The notes: generated from the sequence alone by a model not told the origin. A stretch of DNA of 64,000 nt from Flavobacterium sp. 102 (GCF_003634615.1 NZ_RBKX01000001.1:1612001-1676000), one strand, 5' to 3'. Counted from the first letter of the stretch, positions 45,560 through 54,522 are shown. Made by a program: numbers and translations.

Positions 45560-46066
45560 TTAAGGTGTGCTTTTTCCGTATTTCATTGGAGCTACTTCAG
45601 GTTGTTTCCCATCTACAAGCGTTACAACAAACAAATTGTCAAATTGACTTTCGCTAATACTTACGTTAAAAGTATTGTTGGTAAGCACTTTTAAAATTTC
45701 GGGAACCGTATTCGAATGCCCAACAATGACAATTGTCTTTCCACGATGGGAAGCCATTAGTTCAGTAACAAAATCTTGATAAGGCTTATCAGCAGGATAT
45801 TCCGTAATAGTAATTCCCTTAGCAGTGGCCAATGGTGTTACCGTTTGTTTTGTGCGATTATAAGGTGTTGAATAAATAGCATCTACAGATACAGTGCTTA
45901 ATGTTTTTTTAAGTTCTTCTGCCCTTAGCAAACCATCAGTACTAAGATTGGTGTCTTTGCTATTGTCCGCCTTTTCAGCATGTCGTAAAACGATGAACGC
46001 TGTTGAGTTTTGGGAATAGGAAGTTAAGGAAAATAGTAAAATCATAACTAAGCCAAAATTTTTCAT
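45560..46066 (-). CDS. Exported histidine phosphatase (SixA-like)
   Basis: The 168-residue product has a short signal sequence (MKNFGLVMILLFSLTSYSQN) followed by the RHG-type motif VLRHAEKADNS, with the phospho-accepting His. YSTPYNRTKQTVTPLA and the second catalytic His in IVIVGHSNTVPEIL follow. These are the key residues of the histidine phosphatase superfamily, closest in size to SixA. SixA is normally cytoplasmic, so export here is a difference; the substrate is unknown. Confidence 0.88.
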   Translation of the reverse strand: MKNFGLVMILLFSLTSYSQNSTAFIVLRHAEKADNSKDTNLSTDGLLRAEELKKTLSTVSVDAIYSTPYNRTKQTVTPLATAKGITITEYPADKPYQDFVTELMASHRGKTIVIVGHSNTVPEILKVLTNNTFNVSISESQFDNLFVVTLVDGKQPEVAPMKYGKSTP

Positions 46067-46090
46067 GGTCGTTTACCTTTAGGTTATAGT

Positions 46091-46098
46091 CAAAGATA
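46091..46098 (-). promoter_or_regulatory. -7 box of the histidine phosphatase gene
   Basis: On the minus strand this reads TATCTTTG, matching TAnnTTTG, 24 nt before the start codon. Confidence 0.5.
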
Positions 46099-46138
46099 AA
46101 TCTTTTTATGAAATAGTAGGATTGAAATGATTGCTCAT

Positions 46139-46177
46139 AAAAAAATCCCGTCTTGTTTTTTGGTACGAGACGGGATT
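46139..46177 (-). terminator. Terminator of lysA
   Basis: AATCCCGTCT (46144-46153) pairs with AGACGGGATT (46168-46177). On the minus strand the stem is followed by a T-run, directly after the lysA stop at 46184. Confidence 0.85.
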
Positions 46178-46183
46178 CTATTT

Positions 46184-47389
46184 TTATACTTCAACCAAAA
46201 TCTGGTTCTGTAATAAATCTTCAAAAGATTCTCTCTCTCTTATCAAATGACCTTTGCCGTTTTTCCACAATACTTCTGCAGGTTTGAAACGCGAGTTATA
46301 GTTGGAAGCCATCGAGAAACAATACGCTCCGGCATTTCTAAAACACAAAGTATCGCCTTCATGAATTTCAGTAATTCTGCGGTTGCTGGCAAAAGTATCC
46401 GTTTCACAAATGTAACCAACAACAGTGTAGAAACGCTCTTTTCCTTTTGGGTTCGAAATGTTTTCAATAGTGTGTTGTGAACCGTAAAACATCGGGCGAA
46501 TCAAGTGGTTAAAGCCAGTGTCAATTCCGGCGAAAACGGTAGAAGTGGTTTGTTTGATGACATTGACTTTAGCCAAAAAATAGCCGGCTTCACTGACCAA
46601 GAATTTTCCCGGTTCGAAAGCCAAAGTCAATTCGCGACCGTATTCTTTTTCAAAAGCCAAAAAGCGTTTGGTTAATTTTTTGCCTAATTCTTCGATGTTG
46701 GTTTCGATATCTCCTTTTTTATAAGGTACTTTAAATCCGGAACCGAAATCCAAGAAATCTAAATCTTTAAATTGTTTGGCAGCATCAAATAAAATTTCGG
46801 CAGCGTACAAGAATACTTCGATATCCAAAATATCAGATCCTGTATGCATGTGGATTCCGTTAATGTGCATTTTAGTGTTTTCTACGATGCGTAAAATATG
46901 CGGAATTTGATAAATAGAAATTCCGAATTTACTATCGATATGACCCACGGAAATATTCTCGTTTCCACCAGCCATTACGTGCGGATTGATACGAATACAA
47001 ACCGGAACTTTCGGATGTTTTGTGCCAAAATGTTCCAATACGGAAAGATTGTCAATATTGATTTGAACGCCGAGTGCCGCTACTTCTTCGATTTCTTCGA
47101 AAGAAACGCCGTTGGGTGTAAAGATGATTTTGTCCGGTGTAAATCCGGCATGCAAGCCCAATTGTACTTCCTGAATAGAAACGGTGTCAAGACCTGAGCC
47201 CAAGTTCTTCAGTAGCTTCAGAATAGAAATGTTTGACAAGGCTTTCATCGCGTAGTTGATGCGAAGCTTTTCCACCTTGGCAAAAGCATTGGTTAAACGA
47301 TTGTACTGAAACTCAATTTTTTCAGCATCATACACATAAAGTGGATTCCCGAATTCACGGGCCAATTGTTCTAATTCTGTCGGTTGCAT
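46184..47389 (-). CDS. lysA: Diaminopimelate decarboxylase
   Basis: LysA decarboxylates meso-diaminopimelate to lysine, the last step of lysine synthesis, with pyridoxal phosphate. The 401-residue product is a fold III PLP enzyme with the cofactor lysine Lys49 in LRINYAMKALSN. HMHTGSDIL, the phosphate-binding LDFGSGFKVPY, FEPGKFLVSEAGYFLAKV, the catalytic CETDTFASNRRI and the C-terminal NAGAYCFSMASNYNSR follow. Typical length. It has a full Bacteroidota promoter. Confidence 0.96.
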   Translation of the reverse strand: MQPTELEQLAREFGNPLYVYDAEKIEFQYNRLTNAFAKVEKLRINYAMKALSNISILKLLKNLGSGLDTVSIQEVQLGLHAGFTPDKIIFTPNGVSFEEIEEVAALGVQINIDNLSVLEHFGTKHPKVPVCIRINPHVMAGGNENISVGHIDSKFGISIYQIPHILRIVENTKMHINGIHMHTGSDILDIEVFLYAAEILFDAAKQFKDLDFLDFGSGFKVPYKKGDIETNIEELGKKLTKRFLAFEKEYGRELTLAFEPGKFLVSEAGYFLAKVNVIKQTTSTVFAGIDTGFNHLIRPMFYGSQHTIENISNPKGKERFYTVVGYICETDTFASNRRITEIHEGDTLCFRNAGAYCFSMASNYNSRFKPAEVLWKNGKGHLIRERESFEDLLQNQILVEV

Positions 47390-47410
47390 AATTGTTATTT
47401 AATTTAACTG

Positions 47411-47442
47411 CAAAGCTAAGTCGCAACACTCGCAATTCCAAA
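47411..47442 (-). promoter_or_regulatory. Promoter of lysA with both elements
   Basis: On the minus strand, TTTG (47439-47442) and TAGCTTTG (47411-47418) are 20 nt apart, matching the -33/-7 Bacteroidota consensus. The leader would be about 18 nt. Confidence 0.6.
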
Positions 47443-47475
47443 GGAAAAAATAGCAGAATTCATGCTTTTTGAAAG

Positions 47476-47880
47476 CTATTGTACCAATTTAAGTCTAAAA
47501 CCATCAGCAATAGACTGGTCTATAACAAATTCATTATCAGTTACTGAGAAACAGCCCATCTCTATTCCGTCTATTTTGATGATTTCACCACAAGGAAATT
47601 CAGGATTGTCAATAATTAGGTAGTTGTAAACACCGGTTTCGAATACATCCCATTTGTCAGGATCAGTATTGTTATTGACGACAGTCACTGTCTGCGTCGT
47701 TGGATTAAAGTTCCAAGTGATTAATCCGGGAGCAAAATTATTGTCGATTCCGGCAAAAGTGCCGCTTACATTAATCAGTTTCCATTGTCCTTGAACGGCA
47801 TCGGAATTTGGATTGGAATCATTACTGCAACCTGAAAGTAAAATCAGTAATAAGATGGTTAGGGATAAGATTGATTTCAT
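47476..47880 (-). CDS. Small lipocalin-like lipoprotein of unknown function
   Basis: The 134-residue product has a lipoprotein signal (MKSILSLTILLLILLSGCSN; lipobox LLSGC with Cys18). The mature part starts with QGQWKLINVSGTFAG, as in lipocalin-like beta-barrel lipoproteins, and has two further Cys (PCGE, MGCFSV) that may form a disulfide. No specific function is known. It lies 86 nt upstream of lysA on the same strand, but lysA has its own promoter. Confidence 0.82.
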   Translation of the reverse strand: MKSILSLTILLLILLSGCSNDSNPNSDAVQGQWKLINVSGTFAGIDNNFAPGLITWNFNPTTQTVTVVNNNTDPDKWDVFETGVYNYLIIDNPEFPCGEIIKIDGIEMGCFSVTDNEFVIDQSIADGFRLKLVQ

Positions 47881-48003
47881 GTCTTTTGATTTAGAACTTA
47901 GATGCTTTAACTCAAAAACGGTTGCGTGGCTGAGGAAAAAAAATGCAGATTAAGAAATATACTAAATTGGTATACATTTCTTTTAGGTTTGATACTAATT
48001 AAT

Positions 48004-48011
48004 TACTTTTG
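48004..48011 (+). promoter_or_regulatory. -7 box of the sucC promoter
   Basis: TACTTTTG fits TAnnTTTG; the leader would be about 62 nt and contains a hairpin at 48027-48042. Confidence 0.55.
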
Positions 48012-48026
48012 TGGCACATTTAGCTG

Positions 48027-48042
48027 TCCCGAAGTTTCGGGA
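48027..48042 (+). promoter_or_regulatory. 5' leader hairpin of sucC
   Basis: TCCCGA (48027-48032) pairs with TCGGGA (48037-48042) around an AGTT loop. It lies near the predicted transcription start, as the hairpin before mnmA does, and has no T-run. Confidence 0.4.
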
Positions 48043-48076
48043 TTGTTCAATGCTTTATAAAAACTAACTATTTATT

Positions 48077-49270
48077 ATGAACATACACGAATATCAAGGT
48101 AAAGAAATTTTAGCCAGTTACGGCGTTCGCATTCAACGTGGAATTGTGGCTAATAATCCTGTAGAAGCAGTTGCGGCGGCAAAACAATTGACTGCTGAAA
48201 CCGGAACAGGTTGGCATGTAATCAAAGCTCAAATTCACGCTGGTGGAAGAGGAAAAGGCGGCGGAGTGAAGTTGGCCAAAAACTTGCAACAAGTAGAAGA
48301 AATTGCAGAACAAATCATCGGGATGCAATTGATTACTCCACAAACACCACCTGAAGGTAAAAAAGTGCACAAAGTTTTAATCGCAGAAGATGTTTATTAT
48401 CCGGGAGAAAGTGAAACTTCGGAGTTTTATATGTCGGTTTTGTTAAACAGAGCCAAAGGAAGAAATATGATTATGTATTCTACTGAAGGTGGAATGGATA
48501 TTGAAGAAGTGGCAGAACACACACCACATTTAATCTTTACTGAAGAAATTGATCCGGCTGTTGGTTTACAAGGTTTCCAAGCGAGAAGAATTGCCTTCAA
48601 CTTAGGTCTTTCAGGAAATGCTTTCAAAGAAATGGTGAAGTTCGTTGATTCTTTATACAATGCTTACATTGGTTGCGACGCTTCAATGTTTGAAATCAAT
48701 CCGGTGTTAAAAACCTCTGATAACAAAATCATGGCGGTTGATGCCAAAGTAAATATCGACGACAACGCTTTGTTCAGACAACCAAAATATGCTGACATGC
48801 GAGATATTCGTGAAGAGAATCCAATTGAAGTGGAAGCCAAAGAAGTTGGTTTAAACTACGTTGATCTTGACGGAACTGTTGGCTGTATGGTAAACGGAGC
48901 AGGTTTGGCCATGGCTACTATGGACTTGATAAAATATGCAGGTTTTGAACCGGCTAATTTCTTGGACGTAGGTGGAACGGCTGATGCAAAACGTGTGGAA
49001 ACTGCGTTTAGAATTATCTTAAAAGATCCAAACGTAAAAGCCATTTTGATCAATATTTTCGGTGGAATTGTTCGTTGTGACAGAGTAGCACAAGGAGTTG
49101 TAGACGCTTACAAAAACATGGGTGATGCTATTAAAGTGCCTATCATTGTTCGTTTACAAGGTACCAATGCAGAGATTGCAAAAGAATTAATCGATAATTC
49201 AGGAATGCCGATTTTATCCGCAGTACAATTCCAAGAAGCAGCGGATCAAGTGAAAGCCGCATTGTCTTAA
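48077..49270 (+). CDS. sucC: Succinate-CoA ligase beta subunit
   Basis: SucC is the nucleotide-binding subunit of succinyl-CoA synthetase in the TCA cycle. The 397-residue product starts MNIHEYQGKEILASYGVRIQ and has the ATP-grasp region with KAQIHAGGRGKGGGVKLAKN and ALFRQPKYADMRDIREENP. It also has the GCMVNGAGLAMATMDLIK and NIFGGIVRCDRVAQGVV signatures. Normal length. sucD is not adjacent; a terminator follows, so the alpha subunit is encoded elsewhere. Confidence 0.97.
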   Translation: MNIHEYQGKEILASYGVRIQRGIVANNPVEAVAAAKQLTAETGTGWHVIKAQIHAGGRGKGGGVKLAKNLQQVEEIAEQIIGMQLITPQTPPEGKKVHKVLIAEDVYYPGESETSEFYMSVLLNRAKGRNMIMYSTEGGMDIEEVAEHTPHLIFTEEIDPAVGLQGFQARRIAFNLGLSGNAFKEMVKFVDSLYNAYIGCDASMFEINPVLKTSDNKIMAVDAKVNIDDNALFRQPKYADMRDIREENPIEVEAKEVGLNYVDLDGTVGCMVNGAGLAMATMDLIKYAGFEPANFLDVGGTADAKRVETAFRIILKDPNVKAILINIFGGIVRCDRVAQGVVDAYKNMGDAIKVPIIVRLQGTNAEIAKELIDNSGMPILSAVQFQEAADQVKAALS

Positions 49271-49272
49271 AA

Positions 49273-49316
49273 ATTCAACACTAGGCTTAGCCGAATCGAG
49301 CGAAGCTAAATTGAAT
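49273..49316 (+). other. Hairpin between the sucC stop and its terminator
   Basis: ATTCAA (49273-49278) pairs with TTGAAT (49311-49316) and TTAGC (49287-49291) with GCTAA (49305-49309). It lies directly after the stop codon and before the terminator, so it may protect the mRNA 3' end. Confidence 0.35.
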
Positions 49317-49325
49317 ATAGAATTA

Positions 49326-49354
49326 AAAACCTGAGTGAAAGCTCGGGTTTTTTT
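49326..49354 (+). terminator. Terminator of sucC
   Basis: AAACCTGAG (49327-49335) pairs with CTCGGGTTT (49342-49350, one G-T wobble), followed by more T. Confidence 0.85.
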
Positions 49355-49396
49355 ATTATTTTTCGACCTTAATTTTATCACCAAGCTAATCTGTAA

Positions 49397-50743
49397 ATGA
49401 ACATCAAGTATTTTTTCACCCAAAGGATTAATCTACTCATTATTTTGATTTCCTCGTTAATGATGGTTGTAGTGCTCAATTTGCCTTTTAAAGCAAAACC
49501 TTTTGGAGATATTACTTTTCATGAAGAAGCGAAGCATTTGGCCTTATATCTCAAAGGTGATATTGGTTATGAAAAGGTAATGATAACCAAAGCGCCCGGA
49601 CCGGTTTTTTTCTATACGCCGGCTTATTTGGTCGCGCCTTCCGATGCTACGGACAACCAACTTTGGGTTTACGGCGTGGTGTTTACTTTTATTACCATTA
49701 CCATCAGTTTGCTTTTGATTTTTAAAATCGGTTCCAGTCTCTTTTCCAAAGAAGTTGGACTACTGAGTGTTTTGCTGTTCTTTATTTTTCCGATTCATTG
49801 CTACTATTCTTTAGGGATTTTGGCCGAAGTGCCTGCTTTTTTTTCGCTGACTTTGGCTTTATACGGTTGGTCTAAAATAACTCAGAATGCCGCAAAAGAA
49901 ACCGGCTGGTTATTACTAACGCTTGGGATATGGTTTTTGATATTGAACAGACCTAATACAATGTTATTACTGATGATAGGGTTTTTGGTGATTGCCTATT
50001 CTTTCTTTAAAAACAAGGCATTTTTTAGAATTTATGGAAAGAAATTGGCTTTCGCTTTTGCTTGTATTGGTTTCATGGGATTGGGTACGCTTCAATTGGC
50101 CAAGTTAATAACAGGAGAAAAATCAGGCGACAATCAGGAAGGACTTTTGTATTATGTGGCCCATCAAGGCAGATTTCAATTCAGGGAAGAACCAACTGAT
50201 TTTCGTTTTTGGGAAAGCGATATCCGATCGGACAGTAAAGATTATCAGAATTGGGGAAAAAGTGGTCAAGAGTTAGAAAAGACTATGAATGAGACTCAAC
50301 GTTCTTCCACCGAAGTTTATAGAGAATTCTTAATCAAAGATGCGCTTGAACATCCTTTCTTGTTTGCCCGACAATTTTTTGTCAAATGTTTTTATGGCCA
50401 TATGTATTTCATCAATAGTGTAAAGCCGGAGCAATTTCATCTTGGACCAATTCAAGGTGTCATAGGATATTGGTTTATTATTTTACTGATAAACTCCATC
50501 AATATCATCATCATTTTAGGCGCAACTCTGTTTTTGTGGAAAGAAAAGAACCGAATTAATTATTGGCTTTTTTGGGGTGTAATTGTAGCACTGTTAATTT
50601 TTCACGGATTAACTTATATGGAACCGCGATACATGTTCCCGGCACGCGTGGCTTTGTATATTATGAGTGCTGTCGGTTTGTACCGTATGAATTGGATACA
50701 ACGAAAAGTCAACTTTATTTCAAAGTTTGTTTTCTTGAAATAA
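49397..50743 (+). CDS. GT39/ArnT-like membrane glycosyltransferase
   Basis: The 448-residue product has about ten hydrophobic segments starting at residues 10-30. It has an acidic first extracytoplasmic loop (FGDITFHEEAKHLALYLKGD), the layout of polyprenyl-phosphate-sugar-using GT-C enzymes such as PMT and ArnT. A periplasmic soluble stretch (about 235-310) precedes the last membrane segments. The donor would be a polyprenyl-phosphate sugar and the acceptor is unknown. It is convergent with a GT2 gene that could make such a donor, with one base between their stop codons. Confidence 0.75.
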   Translation: MNIKYFFTQRINLLIILISSLMMVVVLNLPFKAKPFGDITFHEEAKHLALYLKGDIGYEKVMITKAPGPVFFYTPAYLVAPSDATDNQLWVYGVVFTFITITISLLLIFKIGSSLFSKEVGLLSVLLFFIFPIHCYYSLGILAEVPAFFSLTLALYGWSKITQNAAKETGWLLLTLGIWFLILNRPNTMLLLMIGFLVIAYSFFKNKAFFRIYGKKLAFAFACIGFMGLGTLQLAKLITGEKSGDNQEGLLYYVAHQGRFQFREEPTDFRFWESDIRSDSKDYQNWGKSGQELEKTMNETQRSSTEVYREFLIKDALEHPFLFARQFFVKCFYGHMYFINSVKPEQFHLGPIQGVIGYWFIILLINSINIIIILGATLFLWKEKNRINYWLFWGVIVALLIFHGLTYMEPRYMFPARVALYIMSAVGLYRMNWIQRKVNFISKFVFLK

Positions 50744-50744
50744 A

Positions 50745-51500
50745 TTATATTTTGTAGTGTTTTTTCAGCTTAATTAATTCAAAAGGCACTTTGAAATAAT
50801 CACTTAGTTTTATTTTTGAGCCTTTTACATCTCTCCAAGTAGTTAGAAATCTTTCTTGGGTTATTTCATTGATGTCTGTGTTTTTATAGGTTTGAAGGGT
50901 TCTGCAAAATAATTCGATATCAAAAAACCATTTAGATTTAAATTCTTTAGCAAAAATGGCTTCAATTATAGTGTTTTTGAAAAACTTAAAACCACATTGG
51001 GTGTCGTAAACCGGGGTTTTTAACAGCCAATTGCTGACTACGGTTGCGAATATTCTACCTAATAAGTACCTGATAAATCTTCTTTCTACATTGCCTCCAA
51101 GGTGCTTAATTCTTGAGCCGAATACGATTAGTTTGTTATTGTTTTCGAATATTTTGACCGTTGGTTCAATTTCAAATAATGGTGTGGCCAAATCAGCATC
51201 GAGAAAACCGATGATGTCAAATTTATTTAAAGAGAATAAATGGTTGACGCCATTTCTGACGGTTTCCGCTTTTCCCAAATTTTTGTCATTGTCAAGCACA
51301 TAGACTTGATTGGGAAATTGTTTTGAAAATTGGTCTAATAATGCTAAAGTACCGTCATTACTACCATCATTTACAAAACAGAAAAAATGATTGGAATGGG
51401 ATTGAATGTGTTGGGCAAAGTCATCTAAATGAATTCTTTTGGCTTCATTATAACAGGGAACCACAATACCGATTTGAAATGTATTTTCCTTTTCCTCCAT
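50745..51500 (-). CDS. GT2 glycosyltransferase, dolichyl-phosphate-glucose-synthase-like
   Basis: From the ATG at 51498-51500 the product is 251 residues starting MEEKENTFQIGIVVPCYNEA; an earlier start at 51533 would overlap the upstream methyltransferase gene. GT-A fold motifs are FVNDGSNDGTLALLDQF, the DxD-like GFLDADLATPLFE, and DTQCGFKFFKN, a mark of polyprenyl-phosphate glucosyltransferases (Alg5-like). It probably transfers a sugar to a lipid phosphate at the inner membrane. It lies 2 nt after the methyltransferase, so they form an operon. Confidence 0.85.
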   Translation of the reverse strand: MEEKENTFQIGIVVPCYNEAKRIHLDDFAQHIQSHSNHFFCFVNDGSNDGTLALLDQFSKQFPNQVYVLDNDKNLGKAETVRNGVNHLFSLNKFDIIGFLDADLATPLFEIEPTVKIFENNNKLIVFGSRIKHLGGNVERRFIRYLLGRIFATVVSNWLLKTPVYDTQCGFKFFKNTIIEAIFAKEFKSKWFFDIELFCRTLQTYKNTDINEITQERFLTTWRDVKGSKIKLSDYFKVPFELIKLKKHYKI

Positions 51501-51502
51501 TT

Positions 51503-52231
51503 TTATTTTATGATTTTTCCGAAAGCAATACAAGTTACACCCATCAATTTATTTTTAGTCAAATAGTTTGCGTCAAAACGGCATATAGAAAATATGATTT
51601 TATTGAGAATAGGGTGAAGCGGTTTCATTTCTGATTTGACTTCTTTACTGGGAACTAAGTTGGAAATTCTTCTGCTTAACCAAACCAACGGGAATAAGAT
51701 TCCGTACAGATAATAAGTTGAGGTAATTTTATAGTTGCTTTCCACTAGCACTTTTTTAAGCGATGGAATAGTATATCTTCTATAGTGACACAAATATTCA
51801 TCATGAGCGGACCACAAAGATTTAAAAGCCGGAACAGTGATGAAAAAATAATTTTGGCCTTTGGCATTAGCCCTAATCTCATCAAGCATTTTTTTGTCGT
51901 CTTCTAAGTGTTCTAAAACATCCATCATGACCACTAATGAATTTGAAATCAAATCAGGAATCTTGTTTTGCTTGATTAGTCTTGTGCCGGAGGATTTTTG
52001 AATCTCTTCTTCGGTGTATTCAGTATCGATTAAATAGCAATTGTTTATTTTCTGAGGAAAGGCATTTAAAATTTCTTCCGCAAAAAAACCGGTGCCGGAA
52101 CCAACGTCGATGATGTCATATTTAATGTCAGTTGATAAACTTTCAAAGTAATTGAGTAAAGGAATTTTTTTGCTTTGGTAGTACCAATGCGTATTTTGGT
52201 CAACACCGCTCGAAATCTCTTTAATATCCAT
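51503..52231 (-). CDS. Class I SAM-dependent methyltransferase
   Basis: The 242-residue product has the SAM-binding glycine motif YDIIDVGSGTGFFAEEIL, an acidic post-I segment (YLIDTEYTEEE) and VVMMDVLEHLEDDKKMLDEI. The C-terminal WSAHDEYLCHYRRYTIPSL segment is common in methyltransferases found in surface-glycan loci. The substrate is unknown. It precedes the GT2 gene by 2 nt. Confidence 0.85.
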   Translation of the reverse strand: MDIKEISSGVDQNTHWYYQSKKIPLLNYFESLSTDIKYDIIDVGSGTGFFAEEILNAFPQKINNCYLIDTEYTEEEIQKSSGTRLIKQNKIPDLISNSLVVMMDVLEHLEDDKKMLDEIRANAKGQNYFFITVPAFKSLWSAHDEYLCHYRRYTIPSLKKVLVESNYKITSTYYLYGILFPLVWLSRRISNLVPSKEVKSEMKPLHPILNKIIFSICRFDANYLTKNKLMGVTCIAFGKIIK

Positions 52232-52451
52232 TTATTCTGATTGATTTATAAACGTTGTAAATATAATATTTTTAGCATAAGATAGTTTTTAGTTGTCAAT
52301 CATTTTTGAAAACCAATCTTGAAAGTGCTCAATTATCTTTTTGACACGAGTACTTTTTGTATTGCCCCAAAAAAATCGAAGCCTAATGTTGCAAATTCTC
52401 GTCCAAAACAGTCAAATACTCATTTAATATATTTCAACCAAAAGGAAATGC

Positions 52452-52459
52452 TATTTTTG
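52452..52459 (+). promoter_or_regulatory. -7 box of the sensor kinase operon
   Basis: TATTTTTG fits TAnnTTTG; the leader would be about 22 nt. Confidence 0.5.
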
Positions 52460-52484
52460 TTTTGAACATTATATAAATGTACGA

Positions 52485-54446
52485 ATGAAGATAGAAAAAT
52501 ACTTTCCTCTATATTTTTTGTTGCTTTTTTCAATGGTGAGTTGGTCACAAAATCAGAAGATAGACAGTTTGGTTTCTCTTTTAAATAAAACCAGAAACGA
52601 TATTGATAAGGCGCAATTACTCAATGCGATTGCCGACCAATACAAAACGAGTGATCCGAAGTTAATGTTGGATTATGCACAAAAAGCGTATGATTTGGCC
52701 CAAAAAATCAACTACGAATTGGCTGAAGGAAATGCGTTATTGAATTTAGGAAATGCGAATATTATCAGTGGAAATTACCCTAAGGCATTGCAACATTTTA
52801 CGGATGCCCAACATCTTTTTGAAACTTTGGTTGTTAAAAATGATATTGAAAGGCAAAATGGATTGGCGAAAGCATTAGGAAGTATCGGAATTGTTTTTTC
52901 GGAACAAAGTAATTATGCCAAAGCGCTACAATATTACTTGAAAGCGGTTAAGATTTATGAGCAAATCAAAGATGAGGAAAAATGTGCCAAATTGTATAAC
53001 AATATCGGTGTCGTTTATCAATCACAATCAGCCGATTTTAAAGCACTCGAATACTTCATTAAAACCCAAAAAATCCAAGAAAAACTTAAGGATGCCAACA
53101 TCGGAATCACTTATACTAATATTGGAAACGGTTACCTAAAACAAAATAATTTATCCAAAGCTTTTGATTATTATTCTAAAGCCAAAACAGCTTTGGAGCA
53201 GCATCCAAATCCGAGAGCATTGGGCGAATGGTACAATAATGTCGGGTTATATTATAAAGTTACTAGGCAAGCGAACAAAGCCATTGAACACTGGAAATTA
53301 GCCATTTCAACTTTTGAAACCATTGAAGATAAATTTGGAATAGGCGATAGCTACCTTCTTTTGGGCCAATTATTTTTGGAACAAAATAAGCTTGAAGAAG
53401 CGACGCAAATGGCTGATAAATCATTGGTTTTAGCCAAAGAAATCAAAGTTTTAGAACAAGTAGTGCTTTCAGAAAAATTGTTGAGTGATATTTACCAAAA
53501 GCAAAATAATTCCGTTTTGGCGTTACAACATTTTAAATTGTACAGCCAAGCCAAGGACAGTTTGACCAATGAGGAAAATATTCGTAGAAGTGTTGAAGAA
53601 GAATTGAATTTTGATTTCGAAAAGCGTGAAGCCATTCAGCAAAAGGAAATCGAAAAAAGAGATTTATTGCTCAAAGAAGAATCTAAGAGAAATACATTAC
53701 AGCTCTTTTTTGCCGCGATTTTTGGGTTGTTGCTTTTCGGAATGGCTTTTTTAATTTACAATCGAATTCAGCTTAAAAAGAATCTTACGTTGCAAAAGGA
53801 ACTCGCAGAATATGAACAAAAAGCCTTGCATTTACAAATGAATCCTCATTTTGTGTTCAATTGTTTGGGTTCGATTTCGAGTTTTATAGTGCAAAACGGA
53901 ACCGACTCGGCCATCAAATATTTGTCCAAGTTCTCTAAATTAATGCGCTTGACCTTAGAATATTCTAAAGAAACATTAATTCCGATAGACAAAGAAATTG
54001 AGAGTTTACAAAACTATTTAGAGTTGGAACAATTGCGTTTTAATAATAAATTTACGTTTTCTATTTTTAAAAGCGATGCGATTGAAGATGATATGGCTTT
54101 GCCGCCATTATTGTTGCAGCCTTTTGTAGAAAATGCGATAATTCATGGGGTAATTCCCAAAAAAGAAAAAGGAAGTATTTCAGTGCGTTTTACCATTGAA
54201 AAAGACAGTTTGTTTTGTACGGTGGAAGACAACGGCATTGGCTTTAGTGAGTCGAAAGCTCAAAAAGAGCATTCGGTTGTAGCTCATAAATCGATGGCGT
54301 TGGACATCACCAAAAAGCGTTTGGAAATGATAGAATCGACAACCAAGCAAAAAACAGAATTCAAAATCGAAGAAGTTAAAAACAATACGGAAGAGATTTC
54401 GGGAACCAAAGTGACCTTACATCTGCCAATACAATATATTAAATAG
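52485..54446 (+). CDS. TPR-containing sensor histidine kinase (LytS/YehU type)
   Basis: The 653-residue product has a signal sequence (MKIEKYFPLYFLLLFSMVSW), about six tetratricopeptide repeats in the periplasm (about 40-340) and a coiled coil. One membrane segment (LFFAAIFGLLLFGMAFLIYN, about 407-426) is followed by the His_kinase domain with phospho-acceptor His in LHLQMNPHFVFNCLGSISSF. The ATPase domain follows, with N-box LLLQPFVENAIIHG and G-box VEDNGIGFSES. It would sense through the TPRs and signal to the LytTR regulator 76 nt downstream. Stimulus unknown. Confidence 0.93.
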   Translation: MKIEKYFPLYFLLLFSMVSWSQNQKIDSLVSLLNKTRNDIDKAQLLNAIADQYKTSDPKLMLDYAQKAYDLAQKINYELAEGNALLNLGNANIISGNYPKALQHFTDAQHLFETLVVKNDIERQNGLAKALGSIGIVFSEQSNYAKALQYYLKAVKIYEQIKDEEKCAKLYNNIGVVYQSQSADFKALEYFIKTQKIQEKLKDANIGITYTNIGNGYLKQNNLSKAFDYYSKAKTALEQHPNPRALGEWYNNVGLYYKVTRQANKAIEHWKLAISTFETIEDKFGIGDSYLLLGQLFLEQNKLEEATQMADKSLVLAKEIKVLEQVVLSEKLLSDIYQKQNNSVLALQHFKLYSQAKDSLTNEENIRRSVEEELNFDFEKREAIQQKEIEKRDLLLKEESKRNTLQLFFAAIFGLLLFGMAFLIYNRIQLKKNLTLQKELAEYEQKALHLQMNPHFVFNCLGSISSFIVQNGTDSAIKYLSKFSKLMRLTLEYSKETLIPIDKEIESLQNYLELEQLRFNNKFTFSIFKSDAIEDDMALPPLLLQPFVENAIIHGVIPKKEKGSISVRFTIEKDSLFCTVEDNGIGFSESKAQKEHSVVAHKSMALDITKKRLEMIESTTKQKTEFKIEEVKNNTEEISGTKVTLHLPIQYIK

Positions 54447-54474
54447 TCGAAGGTTATAAAGTCGAAAGTCATAA
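54445..54474. repeat. Tandem 15-bp duplication after the kinase gene
   Basis: AGTCGAAGGTTATAA (54445-54459) is followed directly by AGTCGAAAGTCATAA (54460-54474); the first unit starts within the kinase stop codon. Confidence 0.65.
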
Positions 54475-54483
54475 AGAATATTT

Positions 54484-54513
54484 GGCATTTGACATTGAGG
54501 CATTTGACATTAA
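54484..54513. repeat. Second tandem 15-bp duplication in the same spacer
   Basis: GGCATTTGACATTGA (54484-54498) is followed by GGCATTTGACATTAA (54499-54513), one difference. It is unrelated in sequence to the other 15-bp pair but has the same unit length. Confidence 0.65.
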
Positions 54514-54522
54514 GAAAAAAAA

